Below are positions 1-6,963 of a stretch of 11,291 nt of DNA, in pieces. The stretch is taken from positions 1 through 11,291 of the forward strand of contig CANDEE010000054.1 in NCBI GenBank assembly GCA_947383685.1, written 5' to 3'. Each line of letters opens with the position of its first letter. Positions within the stretch are counted from its first letter, which is position 1. Origin of the DNA: an uncultured Pseudoflavonifractor sp. (GTDB lineage: Bacteria; Bacillota; Clostridia; Oscillospirales; Oscillospiraceae). The translations under genes were made by a program, and so were the position numbers. A model generated the notes under the pieces. It was not told the origin of the DNA. It did not search any database and saw nothing but the letters and a program-made list of their open reading frames with translations.

Positions 1-452
1 CCCACCACCCGGTCCAGCACCCTTCTCGCCTGCTGGGCGTCCACCAGGTCCATGTCGATCTGCCGGGGGGCGGCAATGGATTCGTTGACCACCTTTTTGG
101 TGATCTCGTTAAAGGTGACCCGGAAAGTAGTCTTATCCGGCAGGTCCAGCAGCTCCTTCAGATGCCAGGAGATGGCCTCCCCCTCCCGGTCAGGGTCGGT
201 GGCGAGATAGACATAGTCGCTCTTTTTCGCCGCCTTCTTCAAATCCTTGATGATGTCCTCTTTCCCCTTGATGGGCTCATAGTCCACGGCAAAGTCCTGG
301 TCCACATCCACGCCGATCTTGCTCTTGGGCAAGTCCCGGATATGGCCCATGGAGGCCTTTACCTCATAGCCGGGGCCAAGGTACTTGGTGATGGTCTTGG
401 CCTTGGCGGGGGATTCTACGATCACTAAGCTGTTTTTCGTCGTTGTAGCCAC
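1..452 (-). CDS. topA: DNA topoisomerase I, N-terminal part (runs off the window)
   Basis: Type IA topoisomerase that relaxes negatively supercoiled DNA by single-strand passage. Only the first 150 codons are present, roughly a fifth of a typical protein of about 700 residues. They cover the TOPRIM domain: VESPAKAKT (residues 12-20) carries the conserved acidic E13, and DPDREGEAIS (86-95) carries the metal-binding D86/D88/E90 set. The later text (FNEITKKVV at 114-122, DAQQARRVLDR at 138-148) matches the start of the family's next domain. The active-site tyrosine lies beyond the window edge. The start is a GTG at 452-450, chosen because GGAGG at 461-465 lies 8 bases upstream and VATTTKNSLVIVESP begins at the family's usual place. 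It follows dprA, a common Firmicutes order, but has its own promoter at 487-515. Assignment is firm; the C-terminal zinc or repeat region cannot be judged. Confidence 0.96.
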   Translation of the reverse strand, partial: MATTTKNSLVIVESPAKAKTITKYLGPGYEVKASMGHIRDLPKSKIGVDVDQDFAVDYEPIKGKEDIIKDLKKAAKKSDYVYLATDPDREGEAISWHLKELLDLPDKTTFRVTFNEITKKVVNESIAAPRQIDMDLVDAQQARRVLDRVV

Positions 453-486
453 AGGTGTAACCTCCGAGGAAAAATGATGTGGTAAA

Positions 487-515
487 ATGATAGCCCAAAG
501 GGTTCAGGCTGTCAA
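487..515 (-). promoter_or_regulatory. Sigma-A promoter for topA, inside the 3' end of dprA
   Basis: On the minus strand an exact TTGACA -35 box (510-515) is followed after 17 bases by TATCAT (487-492), a five-of-six match to TATAAT. Transcription would start near position 480, giving a leader of about 28 bases that includes the GGAGG at 461-465 before the topA GTG. The -35 box overlaps the last codons of dprA (Leu-Thr). Spacing and distance are both ideal for sigma-A, so topA can probably be transcribed independently of the dprA unit. Seen by inspection only; no start site has been mapped. Confidence 0.75.
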
Positions 516-1724
516 GATGACATTGGCAAAAAAACGTTTTCCGGGCTTTTCCTCCACCAGAGCCCTAAGCTGGAGCATAGTGAGGGCCGACAATACCCGG
601 CGGGCGGGAATTTGGGTTTTTTCGGAAATATCGTCCGCCGTCAGGCTTTGCCGCTGGATGGCAAGGAGAATATCCCGCTCGTCGTCGGTGAAGGCTTCCG
701 GGTCGTCCGAGAGGGAAATATAGGCCCGCTGGGGGCCTCCCTCCACCTCTTTGGCCTCCTCCTTTTCTGAAAAAGCCGGTGGAGCAGGCTCCTCCAGCCG
801 CTGGGCCGCCTCCCCGTCCTCCAGGGGCGGCAGAGTGCGGACCCTGCCCGAAAAGAGGTTCTGGAACTCCTCAGTAATATCGGCGGCACAGGTAACCAGC
901 TTGGCCTCTCCGCTCTGAATCAGCCCGTTGGTGCCTACACTGTATGGCGCCCCTACCGGGCCGGGGAAGGCAAAGACCTCCCGGTTCTGCTCCAAGGCGT
1001 GCCGGGCGCTGATAAGGGCACCGCTGGGCACCCCCGCCTCCACCACCGCCACGCCCATGGAAAGGCCGCTCAAAATACGGTTGCGGGGCCGGAAATGACT
1101 GCCAAGGTGTCTGGTCCCCGGCGGGTACTCGCTGACCAGCGTGCCGGCCGCCGCCACGTCCCGGTAGAGAAAACGGTTTTCCTTGGGATAGACCACGTCG
1201 ATGCCTCCGCCCAGGACGCTGATCACCGTACCGCCGCCCTTCAGGGCCCCCTTGAGTCCCGCTGTGTCGATCCCCTCCGCCATGCCGGAGACCAGCACCG
1301 CCCCGGACCTGGCCAGGTCCATGCCCAGCTTTCCCGCAAGGCCGTTTCCGTATGTAGTACTCTTTCGCGTCCCCACCACGCCGATGGTCAGGCAGTCGTC
1401 CACATGAAGGGGCTTGCCCTGCCAGTAGAGGACGCAGGGTGGGTCGTATATCTGTCCCAGCCGCTCCGGGTAATCCGCGTCCTGGATGGTCATAATGCGA
1501 ATGCCCAAACGGTCGCAGTCCTCCAATATCTTCTCCGCGCCGCCAAGGTCCCTGTCCTCCAGCTCCCGTTTTTTCGCCTCGGGCAGCCCCAGCAGGTCGT
1601 ATTCCTCCCTCTGGGCATAGTAAACCGCCTCCGGGGTGCCGAAATGGTCCAGCAGGGCCCTGGTCTCTCCGGGCAGAAATCCCCTGCGCTGGGTGAGCCA
1701 GAGGAAATATTTCAGGTTCGCCAT
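504..1724 (-). CDS. dprA: DNA-processing protein DprA (Smf), RecA loader
   Basis: In transformable bacteria DprA binds incoming single-stranded DNA and loads RecA; it is also widespread in species with no known competence. The 406-residue protein has an N-terminal helical region (about 1-105) and the DprA Rossmann-like domain (about 108-290). Motifs include GVVGTRKSTTYG (115-126), SGMAEGIDTAGLKGAL (146-161), VLGGGIDVVYPKEN (170-183), FRPRNRILSGLS (211-222) and GALISARHALEQNREVFAFPG (235-255). A C-terminal winged helix spans about 348-403. Between the last two lies an acidic, Pro/Glu-rich linker (about 297-347) that looks disordered. The ATG at 1724 is supported by AAAGGAGG about 6 bases upstream. 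The stop is 51 bases from the topA start, with the topA promoter in its last codons. It sits 26 bases after the RNA methyltransferase gene, so is probably co-transcribed with it. Family assignment is firm; whether the organism is transformable is unknown. Confidence 0.96.
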   Translation of the reverse strand: MANLKYFLWLTQRRGFLPGETRALLDHFGTPEAVYYAQREEYDLLGLPEAKKRELEDRDLGGAEKILEDCDRLGIRIMTIQDADYPERLGQIYDPPCVLYWQGKPLHVDDCLTIGVVGTRKSTTYGNGLAGKLGMDLARSGAVLVSGMAEGIDTAGLKGALKGGGTVISVLGGGIDVVYPKENRFLYRDVAAAGTLVSEYPPGTRHLGSHFRPRNRILSGLSMGVAVVEAGVPSGALISARHALEQNREVFAFPGPVGAPYSVGTNGLIQSGEAKLVTCAADITEEFQNLFSGRVRTLPPLEDGEAAQRLEEPAPPAFSEKEEAKEVEGGPQRAYISLSDDPEAFTDDERDILLAIQRQSLTADDISEKTQIPARRVLSALTMLQLRALVEEKPGKRFFANVILTA

Positions 1725-1750
1725 ACAGGGCCTCCTTTCCCGCTGTCAGC

Positions 1751-2506
1751 CTATTTCCGCCAGCCCTCCCAGAGAACTATGGCGGCAGCCACGGCGGCGT
1801 TCAGCGATTCGCACCGCTCCACCATGGGGATTTTCAGGGTTTTGCCGCACAGGGCCAAAAGCTCCTCCGAAATGCCCCGGCCCTCGCTCCCGATGACCAC
1901 AGCGGCCTGGGTCAAATCCACATCCCTCACGTCCCCGGTATCCTCCCGCAAGGCAGTGGCGTAAAGAGGAATTCCCGAACGCTCCAGCAAATCCGCCACA
2001 GCCTCCCGCTCCCCTTTCCACACAGGTAGGCGGAAGCAGGCTCCCATGGTGGAGCGCACCGCTTTCGGCCCAAAGGGATCGGCACAGGGCCCCGTCAGGA
2101 TCAGTCCGGACGCCCCAAAGGCGTCGGCTGTCCGCCAGATAGTCCCCAGGTTGCCAGGGTCCTGCACTCCGTCCAGCACCAGATAGCGGCCCTGGGCCAG
2201 CTTGTCCGGCAGGGCGGTATCGGGCAGAGCGCAGGCAAAGACCACCCCCTGGGGGGTCTCTGTATCCGCCAAGGAGTTCAACACGTCGTCAGGAGTCTCT
2301 ACGACCCGGCAGGAAAGCCCCGGAGGAAGGACGGTTTCCTGGGTTTTTACTGCAAATTCTATGTCCGCCTCCCACTTCACCGCCTCCTCCAGCAGTTTAG
2401 GCCCCTCACAGGCGAAAAGCCCCTGCTGGCGGCGGAAAGAGTTGGAGACGTTCAGCTTCCGTATCTTCTGGAACAGCGGATTCTGGCGGCTGGTGATGGT
2501 CTCCAT
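1751..2506 (-). CDS. SpoU/TrmH-family RNA 2'-O-ribose methyltransferase
   Basis: Predicted SAM-dependent methyltransferase acting on the 2'-hydroxyl of a ribose in rRNA or tRNA. The 251-residue protein has an N-terminal substrate-binding region (about 1-95; TSRQNPLFQKIRKL is typical) and a SPOUT trefoil-knot domain (about 107-248). All three SpoU motifs are present. Motif 1 is LDGVQDPGNLGTIWRTADAFG (111-131) with N119 and R125. Motif 2 is VVIGSEGRGIS (203-213) with E208. Motif 3 is IPM followed by SLNAAVAAAIVLWE (about 226-247). It resembles the Bacillus YsgA and RlmB groups, but the exact target nucleotide cannot be read from sequence, so no symbol is given. Its ATG overlaps the ktrA stop by one base (TAATG at 2508-2504), with GAGGTG just upstream, implying translational coupling to ktrA. 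This linkage of an RNA-modifying enzyme to potassium uptake is probably an operon accident rather than shared function. Confidence 0.92.
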   Translation of the reverse strand: METITSRQNPLFQKIRKLNVSNSFRRQQGLFACEGPKLLEEAVKWEADIEFAVKTQETVLPPGLSCRVVETPDDVLNSLADTETPQGVVFACALPDTALPDKLAQGRYLVLDGVQDPGNLGTIWRTADAFGASGLILTGPCADPFGPKAVRSTMGACFRLPVWKGEREAVADLLERSGIPLYATALREDTGDVRDVDLTQAAVVIGSEGRGISEELLALCGKTLKIPMVERCESLNAAVAAAIVLWEGWRK

Positions 2507-3165
2507 TAGTCCACCTCGTGGAGCCGGTTGATGTCCTCGCTGCGGCCCACCGCCACCACATTGTCCCCCGCCTCCAGCGTGCAGTTGGCGCCGGGGGCTA
2601 CATTCAAGGCCCTGGGGCTGTCCGCCTTGCGGACGGCGATAATATTCACATGGAAGGCGTTGCGCACGTCCAGCTCCCGAATGGTCTTGCCGCGCCAGGT
2701 CTTGGGGACGGCAAGCTCTACAATGCCGTAGTCCTCGGAAAACTCAATGAAGTTCAGTACGCTGGAGGAGCTGAGTCCCTGGGCCAGCTTGACCCCCATC
2801 TCGTGCTCGGGGAAAATGACCCGGTCTGCCCCGATCTTCTCCAGCACCCGGCTGTGGACATGGCTCTGGGCCTTGCAGACCACCTGCTTGAGACCCAGCT
2901 CCTTCAGGTTCAGGGTAATAAGGGCGGAGTTCCCCACATCGCTGCCCATGGCTACCACGGCGCAGTCGAAGTTCCGCACCCCCAAAGCCTTGAGCACATT
3001 GATGTCCCGGGCATCCCCCACCACGGCGTGGGTCACCTGGTCGGCCACCCGCTGAACCTTGTCCTCCGCCGTATCCACCGCCAAAACCTCATGCCCCAGG
3101 GCGGACAGCTCCTGGGCTACAGCGGTGCCGAACCGGCCCAGGCCGATCACAACAAATGTTTTCAT
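2506..3165 (-). CDS. ktrA: KtrA/TrkA-type potassium uptake regulatory subunit (RCK protein)
   Basis: Cytoplasmic gating ring of a Ktr potassium uptake system. It binds nucleotides through an N-terminal RCK domain (about 1-120): IGLGRFG (7-13) is the Rossmann glycine motif and D31 ends the second strand, the residue that normally contacts the ribose. An RCK_C domain follows (about 135-217); in characterised Firmicutes KtrA proteins this domain binds cyclic di-AMP, which closes the channel. At 219 residues it is a single-RCK KtrA type, not the doubled TrkA of enterobacteria. The start is ambiguous: an in-frame GTG at 3174 lies only one base from the Shine-Dalgarno (3176-3182), whereas the ATG at 3165 lies 10 bases away and gives the family-typical MKTFVVIGLGRFG, so the ATG is chosen. 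It follows ktrB by 16 bases and overlaps the methyltransferase start by one base. Confidence 0.94.
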   Translation of the reverse strand: MKTFVVIGLGRFGTAVAQELSALGHEVLAVDTAEDKVQRVADQVTHAVVGDARDINVLKALGVRNFDCAVVAMGSDVGNSALITLNLKELGLKQVVCKAQSHVHSRVLEKIGADRVIFPEHEMGVKLAQGLSSSSVLNFIEFSEDYGIVELAVPKTWRGKTIRELDVRNAFHVNIIAVRKADSPRALNVAPGANCTLEAGDNVVAVGRSEDINRLHEVD

Positions 3166-3175
3166 TTTCGCCACA

Positions 3176-3182
3176 CTCCTTT
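3176..3182 (-). promoter_or_regulatory. Ribosome binding site that decides the ktrA start
   Basis: AAAGGAG on the minus strand, overlapping the ktrB stop codon by one base. It is 10 bases from the ATG at 3165 but only 1 base from the in-frame GTG at 3174, too close for a ribosome, so the shorter 219-residue product is favoured. Confidence 0.75.
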
Positions 3183-4564
3183 CAGCCGATCATGACGCTG
3201 AATTCAGGATATTTGATGTTGAGACTGTCCTTTCGCCGGTTCAGAAAGGCGATGGAGAAGGACAAAATCCCTACCCGCCCCGTATACATCATCAGGGCCA
3301 GCAACGCCTGGGCGGGCCGGGCCAAATGGGGAGTAAGCCCAGTGGTAAGCCCCACCGTCCCCAGGGCAGAGGCCGTCTCAAAAGCGGCCTGCAAGAAAGT
3401 AGCCTCATGGGTCAGGGAAATGAGCATGGAGCCCATCACAAAAAGGAAGGTCACCATCAAAAAAAGGGTCACCGCGTTCATGGCCCGCCGCGGGGACAGG
3501 GTACGTCCCCGGTAGGTGATGCTCTCCCGGCCCCGGAGGCCCGTAATGACCACCATGGCCAGCACCCACACCGTCACCGTTTTCATCCCTCCGGCAGTGG
3601 AACCGGAGGAACCGCCGATGAGCATGAGGATACAGCTGAAAACAATGGAATTGTCGGTCATGGCCCCCTGGTCGATGACGTTGAAGCCCGCCGTGCGGAG
3701 GGTCACCGACTGGAAAAAGGCGTTCAGGCACTTCTCCCCCGCCCCCATGGGGCCTAAAGTGGCAGGATTTCCCCACTCCGCCGCCAGGAAAAAGAGGGCT
3801 CCGCCCAGGGTGAGAACTGCCGTCAAGCCCAGCACAAGGCGGCTATACAGGGTCAGCTTCTTCCAGCTTTTATGCCCCAAAGCGTCCTCCCACACGAAAA
3901 AGCCCAAGCCCCCGATGATAACCAGCGCCGAGGTGGTAAGAAGTGTCAATGGGTCGTCCTGAAAACCCACTAGGCTGGAAAAAGCCCCGGTGTCTCCCCC
4001 CTGAAGGTCAAAGCCCGCGTTGCAGAAGGCGGACACCGCATGGAAAAGAGCGTGCCACAGGCCCCGGAAAAGGCCGTATTTGGGAATCATCCGGACAGAC
4101 AAAAGAGCAGCTCCCGCCAACTCAAAAAGAGCGGTACCCATCAGGGCGTGGCGCACCACCCGCACCACCCCGTCCAAGTCGTTGAGATTCAAGGTGGACA
4201 CCATGATAAGCCGTTCGGACAGGCCGATACGCCGGTGGGCTGCCAGGGAAATGAGGGTAATGACCGTCATAAACCCCAATCCCCCCAACTGAATAAGGAG
4301 CAAGATCACCGCTTGCCCGAAGGGAGACCAGGACAGAAAGGTATCAGTGACCACAAGCCCTGTGACACAGGTGGCCGAGGTTGCGGTAAAGAAGGCCGCA
4401 AAAAGCCCCTGACTCTCCCCGCTGCGGGCAGAGACGGGCAGGGCCAGCAGCAGAGTTCCAATCAGAATAATGACGGCAAAAGACCCCGCCACCAGCCGGG
4501 TGGCGTTCAGCCGCCGGGAACGGATAAACCGGTCCCGGATAAACCGGGCGATCACTTCCAGCAC
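3182..4564 (-). CDS. ktrB: KtrB/TrkH-type potassium channel subunit
   Basis: Membrane subunit of a Ktr potassium uptake system and partner of the downstream RCK protein. The 460-residue protein has the four-fold pore repeat of this superfamily. The filter loops are TSATCVTGL (62-70), SAFCNAGFD (178-186), TLRTAGFN (288-295) and SALGTVGLT (399-407), each with the selectivity glycine (G69, G184, G293, G405). The glycine-rich intramembrane gate loop GGSSGSTAGGMKT (317-329) in the third repeat is also intact. Length and pairing with a single-RCK partner favour KtrB over TrkH. The start is GTG at 4564, supported by AAAGGAGG (4572-4579) 7 bases upstream. It lies just downstream of the hairpin ending the preceding unit, so its promoter should be in or near that hairpin, but I could not identify one. 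Order here is ktrB then ktrA, the reverse of Bacillus ktrAB. Confidence 0.94.
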   Translation of the reverse strand: MLEVIARFIRDRFIRSRRLNATRLVAGSFAVIILIGTLLLALPVSARSGESQGLFAAFFTATSATCVTGLVVTDTFLSWSPFGQAVILLLIQLGGLGFMTVITLISLAAHRRIGLSERLIMVSTLNLNDLDGVVRVVRHALMGTALFELAGAALLSVRMIPKYGLFRGLWHALFHAVSAFCNAGFDLQGGDTGAFSSLVGFQDDPLTLLTTSALVIIGGLGFFVWEDALGHKSWKKLTLYSRLVLGLTAVLTLGGALFFLAAEWGNPATLGPMGAGEKCLNAFFQSVTLRTAGFNVIDQGAMTDNSIVFSCILMLIGGSSGSTAGGMKTVTVWVLAMVVITGLRGRESITYRGRTLSPRRAMNAVTLFLMVTFLFVMGSMLISLTHEATFLQAAFETASALGTVGLTTGLTPHLARPAQALLALMMYTGRVGILSFSIAFLNRRKDSLNIKYPEFSVMIG

Positions 4565-4609
4565 AGCTTGTCCTCCTTTTCCGGCAGATTCCGGCTTGAT
4601 AAGGGCAAA

Positions 4610-4639
4610 GGCATACCGGCGGACAGCCGCCGGTATGCC
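4610..4639 (-). terminator. Intrinsic terminator after the greA-lysS-ferredoxin unit
   Basis: A perfect 13-bp inverted repeat (arms 4610-4622 and 4627-4639) with a 4-base loop lies 12 bases past the ferredoxin stop. On the minus strand the stem is followed by TTTGCCCTT, a broken U-tract, so termination is likely but probably incomplete. Some read-through could feed ktrB, which starts 46 bases further on. The hairpin could instead stabilise the transcript end. Confidence 0.65.
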
Positions 4640-4651
4640 ATCGTTTTTACT

Positions 4652-4840
4652 TTATTCCAGTACCAAAGCCTTCTTAGGGCAAAATTTGGCACACTTTCCA
4701 CAGCGGATACACTTATTATGATCCACAGCGGGGGCCTGGAATCCCTCCTGAGACAAGGCCTCCACCGGACACACCCGAATGGAGGGACAAGGATGGTTCT
4801 GAGGGCAATTCTCCACGATCACCCGCAACTTTTTGTCCAT
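4652..4840 (-). CDS. Small 4Fe-4S (ferredoxin-like) protein
   Basis: A 62-residue iron-sulfur protein, probably a cytoplasmic electron carrier with unknown partners. The C-terminal half has a complete C-x2-C-x2-C-x3-C-P motif (C44, C47, C50, C54). The N-terminal half has only C12, C18 and C24-Pro, spaced x5/x5 instead of x2/x2/x3. By the cross-over rule of bacterial two-cluster ferredoxins, C44/C47/C50 plus C24 would hold one full 4Fe-4S cluster. C12/C18/C54 could hold a second three-cysteine cluster or none. From memory, short proteins with a similar NCPQNHPCPSIRVCP segment occur in many anaerobes, so this looks like a conserved small family rather than a decayed ferredoxin; no search was run. 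The ATG has AAGGGGG about 8 bases upstream and starts 17 bases after the lysS stop, so it is co-transcribed with lysS. Its role there is unclear. Confidence 0.88.
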   Translation of the reverse strand: MDKKLRVIVENCPQNHPCPSIRVCPVEALSQEGFQAPAVDHNKCIRCGKCAKFCPKKALVLE

Positions 4841-4857
4841 GGGACTTCCCCCTTTTC

Positions 4858-6360
4858 TTATTTCTCCAAAGGCTTCATGGTGGGGAAAAGCAAAACATCC
4901 CGGATGGAGTCCGTTCCGGTGAGCAGCATGACGCAGCGGTCAATGCCAATACCCAGGCCGCCCGTAGGGGGCATACCATACTCCAGCGCGGTAATAAAAT
5001 CCTCGTCCATCATGCCGGCCTCATCGTCCCCCTTGTCCCGCAGCTCCACCTGCTTCTGGAACCGGGCGCGCTGGTCAATGGGGTCGTTGAGCTCAGAGAA
5101 GGCGTTGCCCATCTCACTGTGACAGATAAACAGCTCAAACCGCTCGGTAAGCCGGGGGTCCTTGGGAGACCGTTTCGCCAGCGGCGACACATCCACCGGA
5201 TGCATGGTGATAAAGGTAGGCTGGATCAGCTTCTCCTCCACCCGCTGGTCAAAGCACTCGTACAGGGCGTTGCCCCAGGTCTTGTCCGCCGTCTCAGGCA
5301 GCTCCACCCCAATGGCCTTGGCGGCGGCCACCGCCTCCTCATCAGAGGTAATGGCCATAAAGTCGATGCCGCAGTACTTCTTTACGGCCTCATGCATGGG
5401 CATCCGGGGCCAGCCGGGAGTCAGGTCGATCTTCTCTCCCTGCCACTCCACCTCATAAGTGCCCAAAATCTTCTGGGCCGCGGAGGACAGCAGTTCCTCA
5501 AATAGATCCATCATGTCATTGAAATCGGCATAGGCCTGATAGAGCTCAATGGTGGTGAATTCCGGATTGTGCTTGGGGTCCATGCCCTCGTTGCGGAAAA
5601 TCCGTCCGATCTCATACACCCGGTCCAGACCGCCCACGATGAGCCGCTTCAAAGGGAGCTCGGTGGCGATACGCATATACATATCAATATCCAGCGTATT
5701 GTGATGAGTCACAAAGGGCCGGGCGGTGGCGCCGCCGGAGATGGTGTTCAGTACCGGAGTCTCCACCTCGATATAGCCCCGCTGGTCCATAAAGTTCCGG
5801 ACGTGCTTGATAAACTGGCTGCGGATTACAAAGCTCTGCTTTACCTCAGGATTCATAATGAGGTCCACATACCGCTGGCGGTAGCGAAGCTCCTTGTCCT
5901 GAAGGCCGTGGAACTTCTCCGGCAGAGGCAGTAGGGACTTGGAGAGCAGGGTGATATTCTTGGCCCGGACGCTCATTTCTCCCCGCTGGGTACGGAACAC
6001 CTCTCCGTCTACGCCCACAATGTCGCCAATATCGAACTTCTTGAACTTCTTATAGACCTCCTCGTCCATCTCGTCCTGGCGGGCGTAGAGCTGGATGCGC
6101 CCGTCCCGGTCCTGGAGGTCGCAAAAGGACACCTTGCCCATGCCCCGCTTGGACATGAGCCGGCCCGCCACCTTGACAGACTTGCCCTCCATGGCGTCAA
6201 AGTTGTCCTTGATCTGCTGGGAGGTGGCGTCCCAGTCAAATTTTGTCTGCTGAAAGGGGTCCTCCCCTGCCTCTTGAAGGGCAGTCAGCTTTTCCCGGCG
6301 CAGGCGCAGAAGCTCGGAAAGCTCCGGCTGCTGGGGGGCGTTCTTTTGTTCCTCTGCCAT
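4858..6360 (-). CDS. lysS: Lysyl-tRNA synthetase, class II
   Basis: Charges tRNA-Lys with lysine using ATP, in the cytoplasm. The 500-residue length is normal for the class II enzyme. An N-terminal helical segment (about 1-60) precedes the OB-fold anticodon-binding domain (about 62-150, starting VKVAGRLMSKRGMGKVSF). The class II catalytic domain (about 165-498) has all three motifs: motif 1 around 181-203 (ending YIEVETPVL), motif 2 with FRNEGMDPKHNPEFTTIELY (255-274), and motif 3 GGLGIGIDR (467-475). No insertion or truncation is seen. The ATG at 6360 follows TAGGAG by 8 bases. It lies 56 bases downstream of greA, a pairing also seen in other Firmicutes, and is probably driven by the greA promoter. 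The AT-rich palindrome at 6378-6401 lies just before its ribosome binding site and could affect its expression. Confidence 0.98.
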   Translation of the reverse strand: MAEEQKNAPQQPELSELLRLRREKLTALQEAGEDPFQQTKFDWDATSQQIKDNFDAMEGKSVKVAGRLMSKRGMGKVSFCDLQDRDGRIQLYARQDEMDEEVYKKFKKFDIGDIVGVDGEVFRTQRGEMSVRAKNITLLSKSLLPLPEKFHGLQDKELRYRQRYVDLIMNPEVKQSFVIRSQFIKHVRNFMDQRGYIEVETPVLNTISGGATARPFVTHHNTLDIDMYMRIATELPLKRLIVGGLDRVYEIGRIFRNEGMDPKHNPEFTTIELYQAYADFNDMMDLFEELLSSAAQKILGTYEVEWQGEKIDLTPGWPRMPMHEAVKKYCGIDFMAITSDEEAVAAAKAIGVELPETADKTWGNALYECFDQRVEEKLIQPTFITMHPVDVSPLAKRSPKDPRLTERFELFICHSEMGNAFSELNDPIDQRARFQKQVELRDKGDDEAGMMDEDFITALEYGMPPTGGLGIGIDRCVMLLTGTDSIRDVLLFPTMKPLEK

Positions 6361-6377
6361 AGTCTTTTCTCCTATCT

Positions 6378-6401
6378 AAATGTAAAGTTTACTTTACATT
6401 T
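6378..6401. repeat. AT-rich inverted repeat upstream of lysS (operator or RNA hairpin candidate)
   Basis: Arms AAATGTAAAGT (6378-6388) and ACTTTACATTT (6391-6401) are perfect complements separated by two T residues. This is a 22-of-24 symmetrical site, strikingly AT-rich in a GC-rich window. It lies in the 56-base greA-lysS gap, 17 bases upstream of the lysS ATG and 3 bases before TAGGAG. As RNA it would fold to a 10-bp stem with a four-base loop, but no T-run follows on the minus strand, so it does not look like a terminator. Two-fold symmetry with so short a spacer suits a dimeric regulator. I cannot name the protein with confidence. Confidence 0.6.
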
Positions 6402-6416
6402 CGGGTGTGAAGGACT

Positions 6417-6893
6417 TTAGCCCTTCTGGATATCAAGAATCGTGTAGTACAGCAGGCCGATGGGGGCCTCCACCTCCACCTTATCGCCCGCGGCCTTGCC
6501 CAGAAGGGCCTTGCCAAAGGGAGAATCCTCAGAGATGCGGCCCTGCATGGGGTCAGCCTCCTGGGAGCCTACCACCCGGTAGGTGGTCTCCTTCCCGGAT
6601 TTCTCATCCTTCACGGTCACTTGGCTGCCGATGCTGACGGCATTGGCGTCAAACTGCTGCTCGTCGATGAGCACGTAGTTGGAGAGCACCGCCTCGATCT
6701 CCGCAATGCGGGAAAAGAGCTTGCCCTGCTCGTTTTTGGCCTCGTCGTACTCGCTGTTCTCGCTCAGGTCGCCAAAGGAGCGGGCTTCTTTGATGAGTTC
6801 TGCCACTTCTTTTTCCCGGACAGTCTTGAGGTAGTTGAGTTCCTCTTTAAGCTCCTCCATATGCTTGGGAGTCAGTTTATGCTGCTTGGCCAT
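6417..6893 (-). CDS. greA: Transcription elongation factor GreA
   Basis: Binds in the RNA polymerase secondary channel and stimulates cleavage of backtracked RNA. The 158-residue length is standard. The N-terminal antiparallel coiled coil (about 1-75) ends in the catalytic acidic tip GDLSENSEYDEAK (41-53), with D42 and E45 placed to assist the active-site metal. The C-terminal FKBP-like domain (about 82-157) contains the signature stretch SPFGKALLGKAAGDKVEV (124-141). The ATG at 6893 is preceded by AAAGGTG about 10 bases upstream. The gene has a strong sigma-A promoter (6981-7009) and a leader of about 80 bases with a small GC hairpin followed by five T residues. It is the first gene of the greA-lysS-ferredoxin unit. 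Confidence 0.97.
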   Translation of the reverse strand: MAKQHKLTPKHMEELKEELNYLKTVREKEVAELIKEARSFGDLSENSEYDEAKNEQGKLFSRIAEIEAVLSNYVLIDEQQFDANAVSIGSQVTVKDEKSGKETTYRVVGSQEADPMQGRISEDSPFGKALLGKAAGDKVEVEAPIGLLYYTILDIQKG

Positions 6894-6933
6894 GATTTCC
6901 CGTCACCTTTCCTTGTTTGTTCCGTTTGCATGG

Positions 6934-6951
6934 AAAAAGCCGTTGCCGGCT
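6934..6951 (-). promoter_or_regulatory. greA leader hairpin with T-run (attenuator candidate)
   Basis: On the minus strand AGCCG (6951-6947), loop GCAA (a GNRA tetraloop) and CGGCT (6942-6938) form a 5-bp stem running directly into a five-T tract. It sits about 25 bases downstream of the predicted start and 40 bases before the greA ATG. The stem is short, so termination would be partial at best. Premature termination in a greA leader is known in Escherichia coli; equivalence here is inference. Confidence 0.35.
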
Positions 6952-6963
6952 CAATTTGCTACT

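Noticed and set aside
999..1964. Plus-strand open frame of 321 codons over dprA and the methyltransferase
   Set aside because: Antisense to two confident genes; no family resemblance.
4040..5122. Plus-strand open frame of 360 codons over ktrB, the ferredoxin and lysS
   Set aside because: It spans three well-supported minus-strand genes and a terminator, has low-complexity composition and no ribosome binding site worth naming.
6406..6411. TTCACA as a -35 box for a separate lysS promoter
   Set aside because: No acceptable -10 hexamer lies 16-18 bases downstream; the nearest candidates are at 14 and 21 bases.
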